Positions 1-9,614 of a stretch of DNA of 64,000 nt are shown here, in pieces. The DNA comes from Aurantiochytrium sp. KH105. Taxonomy: Eukaryota; Sar; Bigyra; Thraustochytrida; Thraustochytriidae. The notes under the pieces were generated by a model. The model was given only the letters and a program-made list of their open reading frames with translations, ran no database searches and was not told where the DNA came from. Location of the stretch: assembly GCA_003116975.1 (NCBI GenBank), contig BGKB01000001.1, positions 1-64,000 on the forward strand, in the 5' to 3' direction. A program made the position numbers and the translations under genes. Numbering within the stretch: position 1 is the first letter of the stretch; the number at the start of each line of letters is the position of its first letter.

Positions 1-2
1 GC

Positions 3-749
3 GAAGCAGCCTCGTCGTCGACGCTCTTTCGAATCGTTTCGCAGCTTGTCGCGGCCTTTATTGCTGTTCGCGGTACGCACGCACCGCGCGGTGCAGCACG
101 AGCTGTGGATGCCGATCTCGAGGCACGTTTGCGTCTTGCTGCAGCCTCGGGCTTGCGAGCTCTGAATCTCATGTCGTGCCTCGATCTCGACATGGTTCAA
201 GAGGTTTTGGGTTCGCCCGCTTTGCCGTTCGAGCTACAGCAGCTCTTTCGCTACGTCTTGCTTGCTTGCGAGCAGACTTCGTCCAGCAAAAATGGACTCA
301 CGCTCGCGTCGGAGGGGGACGCCGATGTCATTGTCACGATGCCGTCGCCACCCGCAACAGATTGGGGCACCATGTCCGAGGGCAAGGTCGGTCCTGAGGT
401 CTCGCAGGAGGTGCTTTTTGCGGAGCTTGTAGTCTTTCTCGGTTTTTATGCGCAAGACAGCGCCAAGAATCAGGAGTCTCTTAATTGGGGCCGTGCGCCG
501 ACGCCATTGACACGACTTTGCTCTGTTCCATTTCGCTACTTTTCGTCTCCCGTAGGAAAGTCCATTCTCTTTCCCACGCTCCTCGCTGTGTGCACCGGCA
601 ACAGTCGGACGTCCACCATTGTGGCTGAGGAGATCAGTCCTGATCTTCTGACGGCCTATCTTCGTGCGCGATCCGAGCGAGATGAGAGCCTTACGCAGGC
701 GAAGCGCTTTCCCTCTATATACTGGGAGTCTGCGCTTGCTTTCTTTTGA
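3..749 (+). CDS. SCAPER-like protein, C-terminal part (5' end outside window)
   Basis: The frame is open from the left window edge, so this is only the last ~248 residues. The C-terminal block TRLCSVPFRYFSSP, followed by a leucine-rich FPTLLAVC stretch and a final RFPSIYWESALAFF, matches the conserved end of S-phase cyclin A-associated protein in the ER (SCAPER). That family is found in animals and plants and is linked to cell-cycle control and, in humans, to cilia. The protein stops cleanly after the conserved end, so the 3' end looks complete. The function here is inferred from the family. The alternative is a divergent armadillo-like protein, but the LCSVPFRYFS block makes SCAPER more likely. 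Confidence 0.6.
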   Translation, partial: EAASSSTLFRIVSQLVAAFIAVRGTHAPRGAARAVDADLEARLRLAAASGLRALNLMSCLDLDMVQEVLGSPALPFELQQLFRYVLLACEQTSSSKNGLTLASEGDADVIVTMPSPPATDWGTMSEGKVGPEVSQEVLFAELVVFLGFYAQDSAKNQESLNWGRAPTPLTRLCSVPFRYFSSPVGKSILFPTLLAVCTGNSRTSTIVAEEISPDLLTAYLRARSERDESLTQAKRFPSIYWESALAFF

Positions 750-1184
750 TTTGTCCCTTATCTTATCACATCAATAGGTCAACTTTATGCTTTGCGTCCT
801 GCCTTACGGCGTCTGCTTGAACACGCCTTATCAGCGCTCGCGCCTGATGTAGTTTTTCCATGGATTCTGTGGTCGTTGCCGCCCCCAAGGCGTCCCATTT
901 GCGCCGCGGTGGGGCCCAGAACGAGGCGCGGACTCACTGTCAGAGTCTGAGAGCCTGAGGCCGAGGGTGGGGGCGCCCAACGGTCACAAGGTGTTGAATG
1001 GAAGGAAAGGTTACGAGGGTCAAAGAGGGTCAAATTGTAGCCAGCACACCGCGGCCGCGATGATGCACTATTTCTCTCGTACTTGCTTCTCAAAAATTAT
1101 TCCGCCAGCATTTGCGTGGCACTGCACAGCACAGCGCCAGCAAATCCAGAAGGTGCCGACTACAGGGAAACTCTGGGAGGAAAC
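750..1184. other. intergenic, SCAPER-like to Cys-rich gene
   Basis: This is the 3' flank of the SCAPER-like gene and the presumed promoter of the next gene on the same strand. I see no gene. The open frame continuing upstream of the next gene's ATG lacks an ATG of its own and reads as untranslated sequence. Confidence 0.5.
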
Positions 1185-2033
1185 ATGAGGCTCGCACGAG
1201 TGTGGCCTCTGGCGCTGCTTTGCGCTCTCACGAGCTATGGCGCTCGGGGAGCGATGGCAGCAATGTCAACAGCAAATAGCGCCCAACCGCGTCGTGAGCT
1301 AGGCAAGCAAAGGAAAAAATTACGCAAAGCCGAAGATGATTATCCAGAAGTTTGCGCCGCCACCTCAAAATCAAGTCAAATCGAGAATTGTTTTGATGCT
1401 GTGCTCGATAAAGATCCTCGCTTTGCTATTGACAACGAGATTTGTCGCCAGTACAACGGCCTCGACTACACGACGATGCGCGAGTCGTGCCTGAGAAATC
1501 CAATTTGTTCCTTTTGGGGACCAGCAAAGTCGAATCGACGCCGACACCAGTGCATCGCAAACCCTTGCACTCGCATCAACAATGGGCGGTGCACAATCCA
1601 GCACACAGGAGGCCGCTGCGTTTGGTGGACTCAGGAGCTGAACGCCAAATTTCGAGGCATCTCTGCGCCAGGTTGCTATGAGAGTCCATGCAAACACGCA
1701 ATCCCGAATAAGGCGAAAGCGTGCCGCGCAGTCAACAAACTTTTGCCCTTTGAGCACCAGGATAAAGCGGGCACACCTCAAGAGGCAGCTCTTCTCGAAG
1801 ACAGCCCTTTCCAGTGCACCTGGTGTCATGGCGGTTCTCGGTGTGTGAATGTCAAGACCGAGTCCCAAGCACAGTGTTGGGGTTTGCAAGATGCCGGGTT
1901 GACGTGTACGAGCAGCTGTGCTAGCGAACTCGGTGAACCTTGTCCTTCCACAAATTGTGCAAAAGATTGCTGTGACAATGACGCATGGTGCAAGTGCGCG
2001 AGCAGTCATGCTCGTCTCGAGACCACGATGTGA
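1185..2033 (+). CDS. secreted cysteine-rich protein, unknown function
   Basis: I do not recognise the family. The ATG at 1185 starts a typical signal peptide (MRLARVWPLALLCALTSYGARG), giving a 282-residue product. The mature part carries about two dozen cysteines, several in close pairs (CTWC, CASELGEPC, DCC, CKC). This suggests a disulfide-rich extracellular or vacuolar protein. A basic stretch (GKQRKKLRK) follows the signal peptide and may be a processing site. The frame is open further upstream but without an ATG, so 1185 is the chosen start. It lies beside a decayed transposon and other accessory relics, so a lineage-specific gene is likely. Confidence 0.6.
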   Translation: MRLARVWPLALLCALTSYGARGAMAAMSTANSAQPRRELGKQRKKLRKAEDDYPEVCAATSKSSQIENCFDAVLDKDPRFAIDNEICRQYNGLDYTTMRESCLRNPICSFWGPAKSNRRRHQCIANPCTRINNGRCTIQHTGGRCVWWTQELNAKFRGISAPGCYESPCKHAIPNKAKACRAVNKLLPFEHQDKAGTPQEAALLEDSPFQCTWCHGGSRCVNVKTESQAQCWGLQDAGLTCTSSCASELGEPCPSTNCAKDCCDNDAWCKCASSHARLETTM

Positions 2034-2367
2034 TTGATGAAATACGATCGATCTCTCCACATGCACATGAAGTTTGACTGTGCGTTAACTTGTGCGGGTG
2101 CGTCTGTTTGAGCCCATCTTGAGGCTAGGTCTTGGCCTAGAGGTGTAAATGATGATCATCATGATCATATTGAACATGATGATCATCATAATCATGTTGA
2201 ACATGATGATCATGCTGAACTGGATGATTAACTTAAAATTGAATCATAAGAATGTTGATGACCGTATCGTACACGTGCGTTAGAAAAGAGAGTGGCTCCA
2301 CCGCTTTGCCGAAGACATGTTTGCGTCAAGATGTGTACGTGACTACTATCTATTTTTTTTTAATTAA
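2034..2367. other. intergenic with minisatellite, AT-rich toward its right end
   Basis: This is the 3' flank of the cysteine-rich gene. It holds the ATGATCATC-type minisatellite and then becomes AT-rich up to a TTAA tetranucleotide at 2364-2367, which abuts the terminal inverted repeat of the next element. I see no gene. Confidence 0.5.
2149..2230. repeat. degenerate ATGATGATCATCATG minisatellite
   Basis: About three imperfect ~27-bp units containing TTGAACATGATGATCATC. The units are largely self-complementary (GATGATCATC), so the stretch could form hairpins. It lies outside any coding region. Confidence 0.75.
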
Positions 2368-2386
2368 CCATATCCCTATCTCAGAG
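2368..2386 (+). repeat. left terminal inverted repeat
   Basis: A 19-bp sequence starting CCATATCCC, immediately after TTAA at 2364-2367. It is an exact reverse complement of 3933-3951. Confidence 0.7.
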
Positions 2387-2785
2387 CCCCATACAAAAAT
2401 AGCATATTTTTATCCTTTTAATTTTGACTAAAAGAAATTTTTACGCCGGAGTTAGCTCTACATAGTAAATAGGGATAACTTTATCCCTTTTTGGTAAAAG
2501 TAGTTAGTTGCTGACAGCGCTGGTCTTTGGTTTCTCGGTTCGCGATCGCGAGCAAACCTTCTGCGCGCGGTGAACTCGCTGCACCCCAAGTCTCAGGCAG
2601 GGAGACGCAGTAGCGGCTGCGCAAGGGTCTTTGGCGCTCGGCCCGCCCCTGAGAGCGGCTGACGATGGTTAAGTCTCGACGAGACGGCAAGCGCAGCTTG
2701 TCGCGCGACTCAACATCGTCGAGCGAACTTTAAGCACCACGCTCAAGCGCCACAACGACGACGTCTCGCCTTACGTGTTGATACC

Positions 2786-3643
2786 TTGTCTGCGGCTCCT
2801 GAGACACTGTCTCGTGCAGAGACGCGGTCTCCTGCAGTGACGCACATTCTTTTCGATTCGCAGGCAACTCGAGAGGACGTGCAATCCGTCTCATCTCAAG
2901 AAGATCAGCGCGTTCTACATGCTGCGCCTCGAGCAGAATTGCAAGGGGCTTTTGATTCGCAGGCAACTCGAGATTGCGGGTCATCGGCCTCTACTCTGGG
3001 GCACCTTGTCTCGCAGGCCACACAAGAGCGCACGCCATCGCCATCGTCTCAGGTTATTCGAAGGTTGAACGAGCCAAAGCTGCAACGTCCTGGTTTAACG
3101 TCTATCATACAGGAAGCCTTGAAAGACAGCAAGACAGAAGTCAGTCAAACGAATCTACCGCAGCCTAGCCTCGTGTCGACAATCTTAGGCGCCTTGACGA
3201 TAGCCGCGGCACCAAACGTAGTGGTATCAGAGGTGGTCAAGGACGTGACCGGTCCGGACCCAAACTTGGTCAAAATCATGCAGTCAATCAGACAGATTTA
3301 CCCCATTCCATCACATTCAAAAGACGGCCATCCCACCCAAGCGCAGGCTGATAAGATTGTGAGTAGTTGTCAATGAAAGCACGTAGGAAAGACCCGGGAG
3401 TTCTTCAAGAACCATGGCAAATGAAATGGCCAGCAGGTCAGACTCGACAAGTCATTGAATCACAGATCAATCTCGCTGGGTAAAAGACCTTCCTTCCAAG
3501 TCATACAGCAAATGTGCGCAAGGTGCGGTGACAACGACAAGCGAGCAAGCAGAATGTGCACAACGTGCAAGGTTCCACTGCACATCCACGTGTCAGCTTC
3601 TAATGGACCTCACTCTTGCCATGATAAATGGCATATCCACTAG
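2786..3643 (+). pseudogene. transposase-like relic with C-terminal zinc-ribbon
   Basis: One frame (phase 2) runs from about 2786 to 3643 and is interrupted by in-frame stops at 3374-3376 and 3422-3424. The first part (~196 residues) has two near-identical ~25-bp direct repeats encoding FDSQATR (near 2853 and 2950) and no recognised domain. The last part (3455-3643) has CARC, ten residues, CTTC, then VPLHIH and SCHDKWH. This spacing resembles the zinc-ribbon at the C-terminus of piggyBac-type transposases (DDE_Tnp_1_7). It sits inside the 19-bp inverted repeats. The zinc-ribbon is seen in the sequence; the family call is inference, since the catalytic domain is missing or too decayed to recognise. 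Confidence 0.45.
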
Positions 3644-3932
3644 TTCTGCATTTCTCACCATAAATAAGCAGATATATGCTCGCCGACTTCTGAAGACCCG
3701 GCATCGTTCATTGTCCACACCAGGATGTTTTCTGGTCATCCCTCTCCTTCTCAAGAATGAAAAAAAACTTTTTGAACTTGAAAAAAATTGGTTCTACACC
3801 GTTCCGCGACCTCATTTATAGCAAATACGAATAAAAATAACCTTTTTTGTAAACCCTATCAAAAAGGTGGAGACTTTTCTTTTAAAATTTAATTGGAAAT
3901 AAGCAGTAATAAGGATACTAATATCCTTGTTT

Positions 3933-3951
3933 CTCTGAGATAGGGATATGG
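3933..3951 (-). repeat. right terminal inverted repeat
   Basis: CTCTGAGATAGGGATATGG, the exact reverse complement of 2368-2386. The following bases are CACACTGG, so no target-site duplication is visible on this side. Confidence 0.7.
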
Positions 3952-4207
3952 CACACTGGATTTTTTTATGCCATTTTCCAAAGCCATTTCGACCACTTTC
4001 TTCAATTTTTTCTGTCCCAGTCCGCCATCGCCGGAGCGGGATTGCGGAAATAAAGCCCATTGGATCGCGCGCGGGCAGGTACGAAGACGCGTGCGCACGA
4101 GAATCGAGCTTAGAGCAGGGCGGTCACTCAGTCGCTCGCTCGCTCGCAAAGTGCGAAAGGTTCGACGAGAAAAGAAGCGCTCGCGGGCGGGCACGAGATT
4201 AATCAAG

Positions 4208-5050
4208 ATGGGCAAGTTGCGTCAGGTCGTCGTGGTGGCCGCCGACCTAAAGAACACCGAAGAGGAGTTCGCCAAGCAGCTCGACACCTTTGTGACATTC
4301 AGAGACCCTGAGCTAGAGATTTTTGGCATGCACAACGCCCTGCTTCCCGTTGGCAGATCATTCCTGGAGATCGTGAGCCCACTTCCGGGCCAGGAACAAA
4401 GGTCGGCAGGAGGACGATTCCTGCAAAAGCGTGGACCCGGCGGCTACATGCTCATTGTACAGGTCTCGCCCGATGTCTTGACGCATGCACGCACACGCGC
4501 AGACGACATTGGTCTCCGTGTCGTGCACGAAGGCAGTCGCACGCAGCAATCCATGGAGTCTCAGTCTTTTAAGTTGGGCCAGGGCCCTGGGTTTAGCGAG
4601 GATGGCATTGCGGGTTTTCACTTGCATCCGAAGGATGTTGGCTGCATAACTGAAATTGCCACGCAGCGGCCTGCCAGCAAGTGGACCTGGGCAGGAAATG
4701 AGTGGCTCAAACCCGAGGCGCGCATGCAAATTGGCATGTCGCCCACGCGAGGCTTTGCTGGCGCCACCGTGGCCACCCCCGACCCGATGGCCACTGCCAA
4801 AGTATGGATGGATCTGCTGCGCCTCGATGACTCCCGCCTCGAACAGATTGCTGGCAGATCAGAGGGCGAATGCAAACTTCATCTCGATGACGATTCGTTC
4901 CTGCACTTTCGAAGGCCTGTGCGCGAAGGAGAGTCAGGCGTGGTCTCTGTTCACATTGTCACTGAGACGTCCAAGCACGAAAGTCCGGGATCCATGGATC
5001 TCGCAGGCACTGATGTACACTTTCACCATCCGCTCAAGTCCAAGCTCTAA
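4208..5050 (+). CDS. VOC/glyoxalase-like domain protein
   Basis: A 280-residue protein with the layout of the Glyoxalase_3-like (VOC) family: an N-terminal beta-alpha-beta module beginning LRQVVVVAADL, the segment GMHNALLPVGRSFLEIVSP, then the second half with AGATVATPDPMATAKVWMDLL. It ends in a HIVTETSKHESPGSMDLAGT region. VOC proteins are metal-dependent lyases, isomerases or dioxygenases; the substrate here cannot be told. The ATG at 4208 is chosen because homology starts there and the upstream extension is arginine-rich and unlike the family. It lies between a dead transposon and broken genes but looks intact. Confidence 0.75.
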   Translation: MGKLRQVVVVAADLKNTEEEFAKQLDTFVTFRDPELEIFGMHNALLPVGRSFLEIVSPLPGQEQRSAGGRFLQKRGPGGYMLIVQVSPDVLTHARTRADDIGLRVVHEGSRTQQSMESQSFKLGQGPGFSEDGIAGFHLHPKDVGCITEIATQRPASKWTWAGNEWLKPEARMQIGMSPTRGFAGATVATPDPMATAKVWMDLLRLDDSRLEQIAGRSEGECKLHLDDDSFLHFRRPVREGESGVVSVHIVTETSKHESPGSMDLAGTDVHFHHPLKSKL

Positions 5051-5158
5051 TTTTAAAAGGAATGCATTGTACGCCTTACGTCCGTGAGCTGATCAAAGTG
5101 AAAACACTTGAAAAACTGCCAAAATTAGTCGTGACGGTTCCATTTTTTAAAAAAAGCA

Positions 5159-5619
5159 GTGCAGATTGCTTGCTGCAGTTGTTTCGCCGTCGGAGCTGCA
5201 GTTGTTTCGCCGTCGGAGCGAAAATGCGCCGCGGGATCCAAGATTCCAAGTGCTATCTCTTGTTTCTTTCCAAGACTGTCTTCGAGTCGGCTGCGGTGCG
5301 CATGGCGCTCTCCACGGCGCTGGAAATGGAAAAGCCAATTTTGCTTGTGCATGAGAGCGACACGGGTCGTCCTGGCTTTGCCAATTTTGCCACCTACATT
5401 GACTCGGCGCCTCCAAATGCCGCAGATCTTTTTCCAAGTCGAGTATATGCCTTTTCAGCGTCGTCTTTATCTGGCCAAGGGGTTTTACGAAGAGCTCACT
5501 GCGCGAATCGAGCATTCTGGCTGAGAATGAGCATTATCAATTCATTAAATATTTGTTTCCTACAACTCCTCACAACGACAACAACAACAACAACACTAAC
5601 TTTTATGTGCATTGTCTAA
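5159..5619 (+). pseudogene. TIR-like domain fragment, broken
   Basis: Around 5220-5440 the translation reads GIQDSKCYLLFLSKTVFES, AVRMALSTALEMEKPILLVHE and related segments. This is the pattern of the second half of TIR-like domains found in many algal and protist proteins (a bona fide 'ressed-in-the-act' LLFLS strand, an amphipathic helix, then a KPILLVHE strand). A downstream segment ending in FYEELTARI continues the family pattern but lies in another frame, so the copy appears broken, with about one frame break. No N-terminal partner domain is visible. It is probably a leftover of a larger TIR-containing host gene. TIR folds act as NADases or adaptors; no function is claimed for this fragment. 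Confidence 0.45.
5173..5218. repeat. two exact 23-bp tandem units
   Basis: CTGCAGTTGTTTCGCCGTCG plus GAG, repeated exactly twice (5173-5195 and 5196-5218), just ahead of the TIR-like fragment. Confidence 0.85.
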
Positions 5620-7767
5620 ATGTGGATTTGAGACCACAGCTCCAAGAATGCAAGAAGCGATTCTCATCACGATCAAATCCGCGAAAAAGAGAAGAAGGAC
5701 AAGCTCGGCGTATCTCAGAAGAGCCTGTCGAATTGAGACAGTTCCGCGTCGAATTCTTGTGCTGATTGCAAGCCCGAGAAGATTCAAGATCAATGAGAAA
5801 CACGCGACTGGAATCGTCCGGGAAGACAAAGTTCCGCAGCGCAACATCCCCGTGCAAGAGTCCGCGTGCGTGCAACTGCTGAAGCGACCAGCGCGCATGT
5901 TTCTTGAGAGTCTTGCGACGCTCTTTAGCGACGCACTCCAAATTGGTCCCGAGATCCACCGTGGCGACGACTTGCCAGCAGTTCGACTTGGGCCCGACGA
6001 AACCTCCGTACACAAGGGGCACGATAGCAACGCCTTGAAGAGCCTCCAACTCAGTGTACGATTCAGTCTCACGGCATAAAGAGTCCGTGCGCGGCTCTTC
6101 GGAATCGCGAACAACGAGCGTTTTCATAATGACGCAGACGCCGTTCTGAAGCCGAAGACGCTTCACCGAAAAACGCTCCGACTCCGACACCACCGTGAAG
6201 TCTGCCGACCAAGGCAGTGGAAGAATGCTCCCAAATTCAGAAGCACTCAATGGTACACCGGTGCCGGTGTCCCACTTGGTCTGGGCGTCAGGCGCGTGCC
6301 TCTTCGAAGACGCACCACGTTGCCTTGCTTGATATCCAGCGTGAATGCTTTTCACCCATTCACTTGCACCATCGGACCTCGAAATCCACCTGGCACGACC
6401 CCTCGAATGTTGCGAGCCGATAACTCAGACCACTTGTTCAACACAATTTGACCGAGTCCAGAGCCGAGGTCGCTGGGGAACTGTCCAACGCTATCATCGT
6501 CGTGAATTGCCATGAGAAGCATCTGCGTGTACGCCATGTTGACACTGTGCTTGCCGCTGTCCGCGCAGGAGAAAGCGTCAGTGATCTCAAGCGCCGGCGA
6601 CTCCGGGCCATCAGGGCGACGCAAGAACCACGTGAATTCTGTCGTGCTGAGCACGCCGTACTTGAGACCCATCACGACCATGTAGCCGTAGATTTGGGCG
6701 ACTGGTTTGCGAACGGCTTCGCCGTAGGTCTCGTAGTAATAAGAGAGAAGGTCCCCTCGAACCGCGTTGGCCGGAACCGAGGTCGGTCTCAGAGGAAAAG
6801 AGCGCGAGGCCTTGTGCTCGTGCACTAGGACAGGAGTACCATTGGCATACCATACCATGTCCGGACGTGAGTTGATGATAGTGGGCTGTTCCAACTCAAC
6901 ACAGACGTTGTCAGCTGAGCACAGGTCCTGGAAAATGTTGTGTTCGAGTGCAGAAACGGACTTGGTCACAAACTGCGCCATACATGTAGCTTCTCTCGCC
7001 TCCGCGCGGAACAAACGCCCAGAAAGCATTGTGCCGACAGACATGAAAATTCCTTCAAAGTTCTCCTTGCAGAGGTCCACTGAGAAGTCGCCGCGGTCCC
7101 AGAGTGATGGCTCGGCGTCGAGGAGCCATGTGCGCTGATTGTCAGCATACGACGAGGACACAGCATTACCCGATAATTGATCACATGCCATGAAAAGAGG
7201 CCGCGTCAACGAAGCAACGACAGTGAGCTCGGCATTCCTCATTTGCGCTGTGTTAGAATCGAGCTCTTCGAAAGCCCTTTTTCTGTCACTATCGCTTGTA
7301 GATGGATCTCGAGCTATCGCAGTCAGGCGGTCAATCTCTGGAGCGAGGCTCGCCATGAGGTCTGCTTTGGCAGCACTTTCTCGTTGCCTTAAGTCAACGT
7401 ACGAATCTGCAATGGCACCAATAATAGCACTTTGCATACAATTTCGAACGTCTTTATGCCCTTTGAGGTACTTGTGGACGTAAGAGACCTCCACATCGCT
7501 CAACGATAAGAACTCATCCATGGTGAGACGGGTCAGTTCTGCCTCATGATCAGCCCAGAAAGCCTCGTCTCTGAACTGGGAGACGGGGTCGCGCAAAGGG
7601 CGAGATCTGCGAATCAATACATGGCCGCCACTCACACTATTGCTAGTACTACCCCCGAAGGCAACCGAGTTAGCACCTCTCGATCGCCACGCCATACGCG
7701 ACCTCGGCCCTGTCCGCCGCTGCGACCTCGACCGCCGCTCCGACGACCTCGGCCCCCGCTGCGACAT
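5603..7767 (-). pseudogene. Crinkler-like nuclease-kinase gene relic (broken)
   Basis: Two adjacent minus-strand open stretches make up one relic. The upstream part (6352-7767) has a low-complexity arginine/serine start, a helical middle and a PD-(D/E)XK-type nuclease-like region. The downstream part (5603-6355) has a protein-kinase-like fragment with a recognisable catalytic-loop region. This pairing is known from Crinkler-type effectors and related transposon-associated proteins of oomycetes, chytrids and other protists. The copy is broken, with roughly two breaks, and its kinase end looks truncated. It sits ~180 bp from the divergent JmjC gene. The family call is inference, and the usual N-terminal Crinkler header was not recognised. 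Confidence 0.45.
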
Positions 7768-7796
7768 CGCCTCTGTCCGGGCGGGGAAAAGGGTTT

Positions 7797-7821
7797 TGCT
7801 TGCTTGCTTGCTTGCTTGCTT
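7797..7821. repeat. (GCTT)n tetranucleotide array
   Basis: About six units of TGCT in the 176-bp divergent spacer between the Crinkler-like relic (minus) and the JmjC gene (plus). Confidence 0.9.
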
Positions 7822-7943
7822 CGTCCGTCGCTGCAGCGCTGTTGCGCGCGCGCGTTTCTTTTCATAGTCAGCTTATTTGCGCGCGCGCACGAGCGAGTGC
7901 TCGAGCCGCGCTAGACTTTTTTCTTTTGCTTGGAACGGGGCTC

Positions 7944-9341
7944 ATGCGCCGTCAGGAGCCGCGAGAACAAGGTTGGTCCTTGCGTTTGCCTGCCGCATGG
8001 CAGTCGGTGATTGTTGTCCTCGTGGCCGCCGGCCTCGCGACACGACTTGCACTGCAAGTTGGCACAGACCTCTCGCGAACGGTTGTGCAGACCTGGACCC
8101 TGGATGCAGTTGTTTTGCCGCGAGTAAAACGAATTGCATGGTCAGAGACAAATGGGTCCATTAAAGACATCGTGGCCGGGGGCCAGCCCATGATCATCGA
8201 GGGCGCGCCGACGCAGACATGGCCATGCGCTGCGTGGACAGAGGAATCAATACAAAAAAATGTTGACGTCTTCTACGGAGTCAAAGAACAAGATGCAAGC
8301 CGTGCCTTTCGGTACTATCACGAAACAAAACCCTTGCGCGATTTGCCGCAAGTGCAGCAGCAGCCTCTTTGGAGACGCACCAACCTTCGCACGGACAGCT
8401 TCTTTGCAAGAACACGTCGCAGCGCGAGCTCGCCGTTCATGTACTTTAGCGCGGACCTCGACAGCTTCCCCGCCTTACGCAAAGACGTTCCACGACGAGA
8501 GCCCATGCTTCAGGCACCAGGCACGAAAGAAATGCTTGTCAACTTGTGGATTGCTAGCAATGGTGTCGTTGCAGACACGCACTACGATACGAGCGAAAAC
8601 GTTTATTTTCAGATTCGTCAGGAGAAGCGTTTCATTCTTCTTCCGCCGGCAGCAAGACGTCGTCTCGGTACTTTCCCCTTCTTACACCCGTTCTACCGTC
8701 AGGCGGTGCGACCTGTCCGCATGAACGTTACGGGCGATGTCGACATTGAATTTGTACAATCACTCGGCGGTATTGAAGCTCATCTAAGACCCGGGGAGGT
8801 GCTCTTTGTTCCCTCGTTTTGGTTTCACAATGTTGAGGCGATCGCCGAGAACTCTCGCGCGGCCATTTCGGTGAATCTATGGTCAGACTCGAAAGACTAC
8901 AAGACGGGAGAAGAGTTTTTCTCCGCACCTGTTCCTTTTGAGGAAGACTGGACCCCTGAAGAGCTTGTGTTGGGCCTCAACACTTTCGCAGATATGCTAT
9001 TGCAAAGTCTTGCCCCCGAGGAGCGTCAGGAGGTCGTTCGAGCCATGAAAGCGCAATATCAGAATGCGGTGCTCAGCTCATCACACGCTTTAGGGTCTCT
9101 TTCATTCCAATCGTTACAACCCCAAAGTGTCGCGACAATAAACTGCGATCGAGGCGACGAGAGATTCAAAGAAAGCCTTTTGCAAGGCGCAGAGGGTTTT
9201 GCTTGGATTGCGCGTCGCTTTTCGGGCCCCATCATTCGGACGCTTTACGTGGGTTACTTTCTCGAAGTCCTCGCCAATTATTGCGTTGGCACCGAGAACG
9301 TCAAGTCATTTGTTGATCATTGCTTGCGTGATGAAGACTGA
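7944..9341 (+). CDS. membrane-anchored JmjC/cupin-8 domain protein
   Basis: A 465-residue protein. After a short basic N-terminus there is one hydrophobic segment (SVIVVLVAAGLATRLAL, residues ~17-33), suggesting a signal anchor. The rest is a cupin_8/JmjC fold with the iron-binding triad visible: His213 and Asp215 in THYDTSENVY, and His295 in PSFWFHNVE. Members are Fe(II)/2-oxoglutarate oxygenases, mostly protein or tRNA hydroxylases. The anchor points to an ER/Golgi-facing enzyme, but the substrate is unknown. The start at 7944 is the first ATG in a frame that stays open through the upstream GCTT repeat. Confidence 0.8.
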   Translation: MRRQEPREQGWSLRLPAAWQSVIVVLVAAGLATRLALQVGTDLSRTVVQTWTLDAVVLPRVKRIAWSETNGSIKDIVAGGQPMIIEGAPTQTWPCAAWTEESIQKNVDVFYGVKEQDASRAFRYYHETKPLRDLPQVQQQPLWRRTNLRTDSFFARTRRSASSPFMYFSADLDSFPALRKDVPRREPMLQAPGTKEMLVNLWIASNGVVADTHYDTSENVYFQIRQEKRFILLPPAARRRLGTFPFLHPFYRQAVRPVRMNVTGDVDIEFVQSLGGIEAHLRPGEVLFVPSFWFHNVEAIAENSRAAISVNLWSDSKDYKTGEEFFSAPVPFEEDWTPEELVLGLNTFADMLLQSLAPEERQEVVRAMKAQYQNAVLSSSHALGSLSFQSLQPQSVATINCDRGDERFKESLLQGAEGFAWIARRFSGPIIRTLYVGYFLEVLANYCVGTENVKSFVDHCLRDED

Positions 9342-9370
9342 TATCCCACGACCGCGGCGTGACCGCGTAA

Positions 9371-9391
9371 AGAGAGAGAGAGAGAGAGAGA
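9371..9391. repeat. (AG)n dinucleotide run
   Basis: About ten AG units just after the JmjC stop codon. Confidence 0.9.
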
Positions 9392-9564
9392 TGGATTTTA
9401 TCATTCGTGCCGTAGAAGCTAACCTGTAATTGTCAAAGGAAAGAAATGGCTGTTAATCTGAATCAGGGCTGCTCGAGGAAGATCCGATTGCCCTAGGCTA
9501 GCCCAGAACTGGCCAAATGGGCTTGTCACTATGCGCTGCTTCTTCTTCGTTTGTTTCTTTACCT

Positions 9565-9614
9565 TTCCTTCTTCTTTTCCTTCTTCTTTTCCTTCTTCTT
9601 TTCCTTCTTCTTCC
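9565..9614. repeat. 12-bp tandem repeat TTCCTTCTTCTT x4
   Basis: Four exact copies of TTCCTTCTTCTT (9565-9612) in a pyrimidine-rich stretch 450 bp ahead of the NADAR gene. Confidence 0.9.

Larger units (their letters stand above)
2368..3951. mobile_element. decayed DNA transposon, possibly piggyBac-like, with 19-bp TIRs
   Basis: CCATATCCCTATCTCAGAG at 2368-2386 recurs as its exact reverse complement at 3933-3951, defining a 1,584-bp element. The left end directly follows TTAA, the target of the piggyBac superfamily. The right end is not followed by TTAA, so either the right junction has decayed or the family call is wrong. Both ends are AT-rich and carry a small subterminal palindrome (AGGGATAACTTTATCCCT on the left, AAGGATACTAATATCCTT on the right). 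Inside is a plus-strand frame ending in a Cys/His zinc-ribbon like that of piggyBac-type transposases. No DDE catalytic core could be recognised, and the frame is interrupted, so the copy looks dead. Confidence 0.55.

Noticed and set aside
5596-6114. Second minus-strand frame (172 residues) overlapping the kinase-like fragment
   Set aside because: It is a shadow in another phase of the kinase-like part and lacks domain features.
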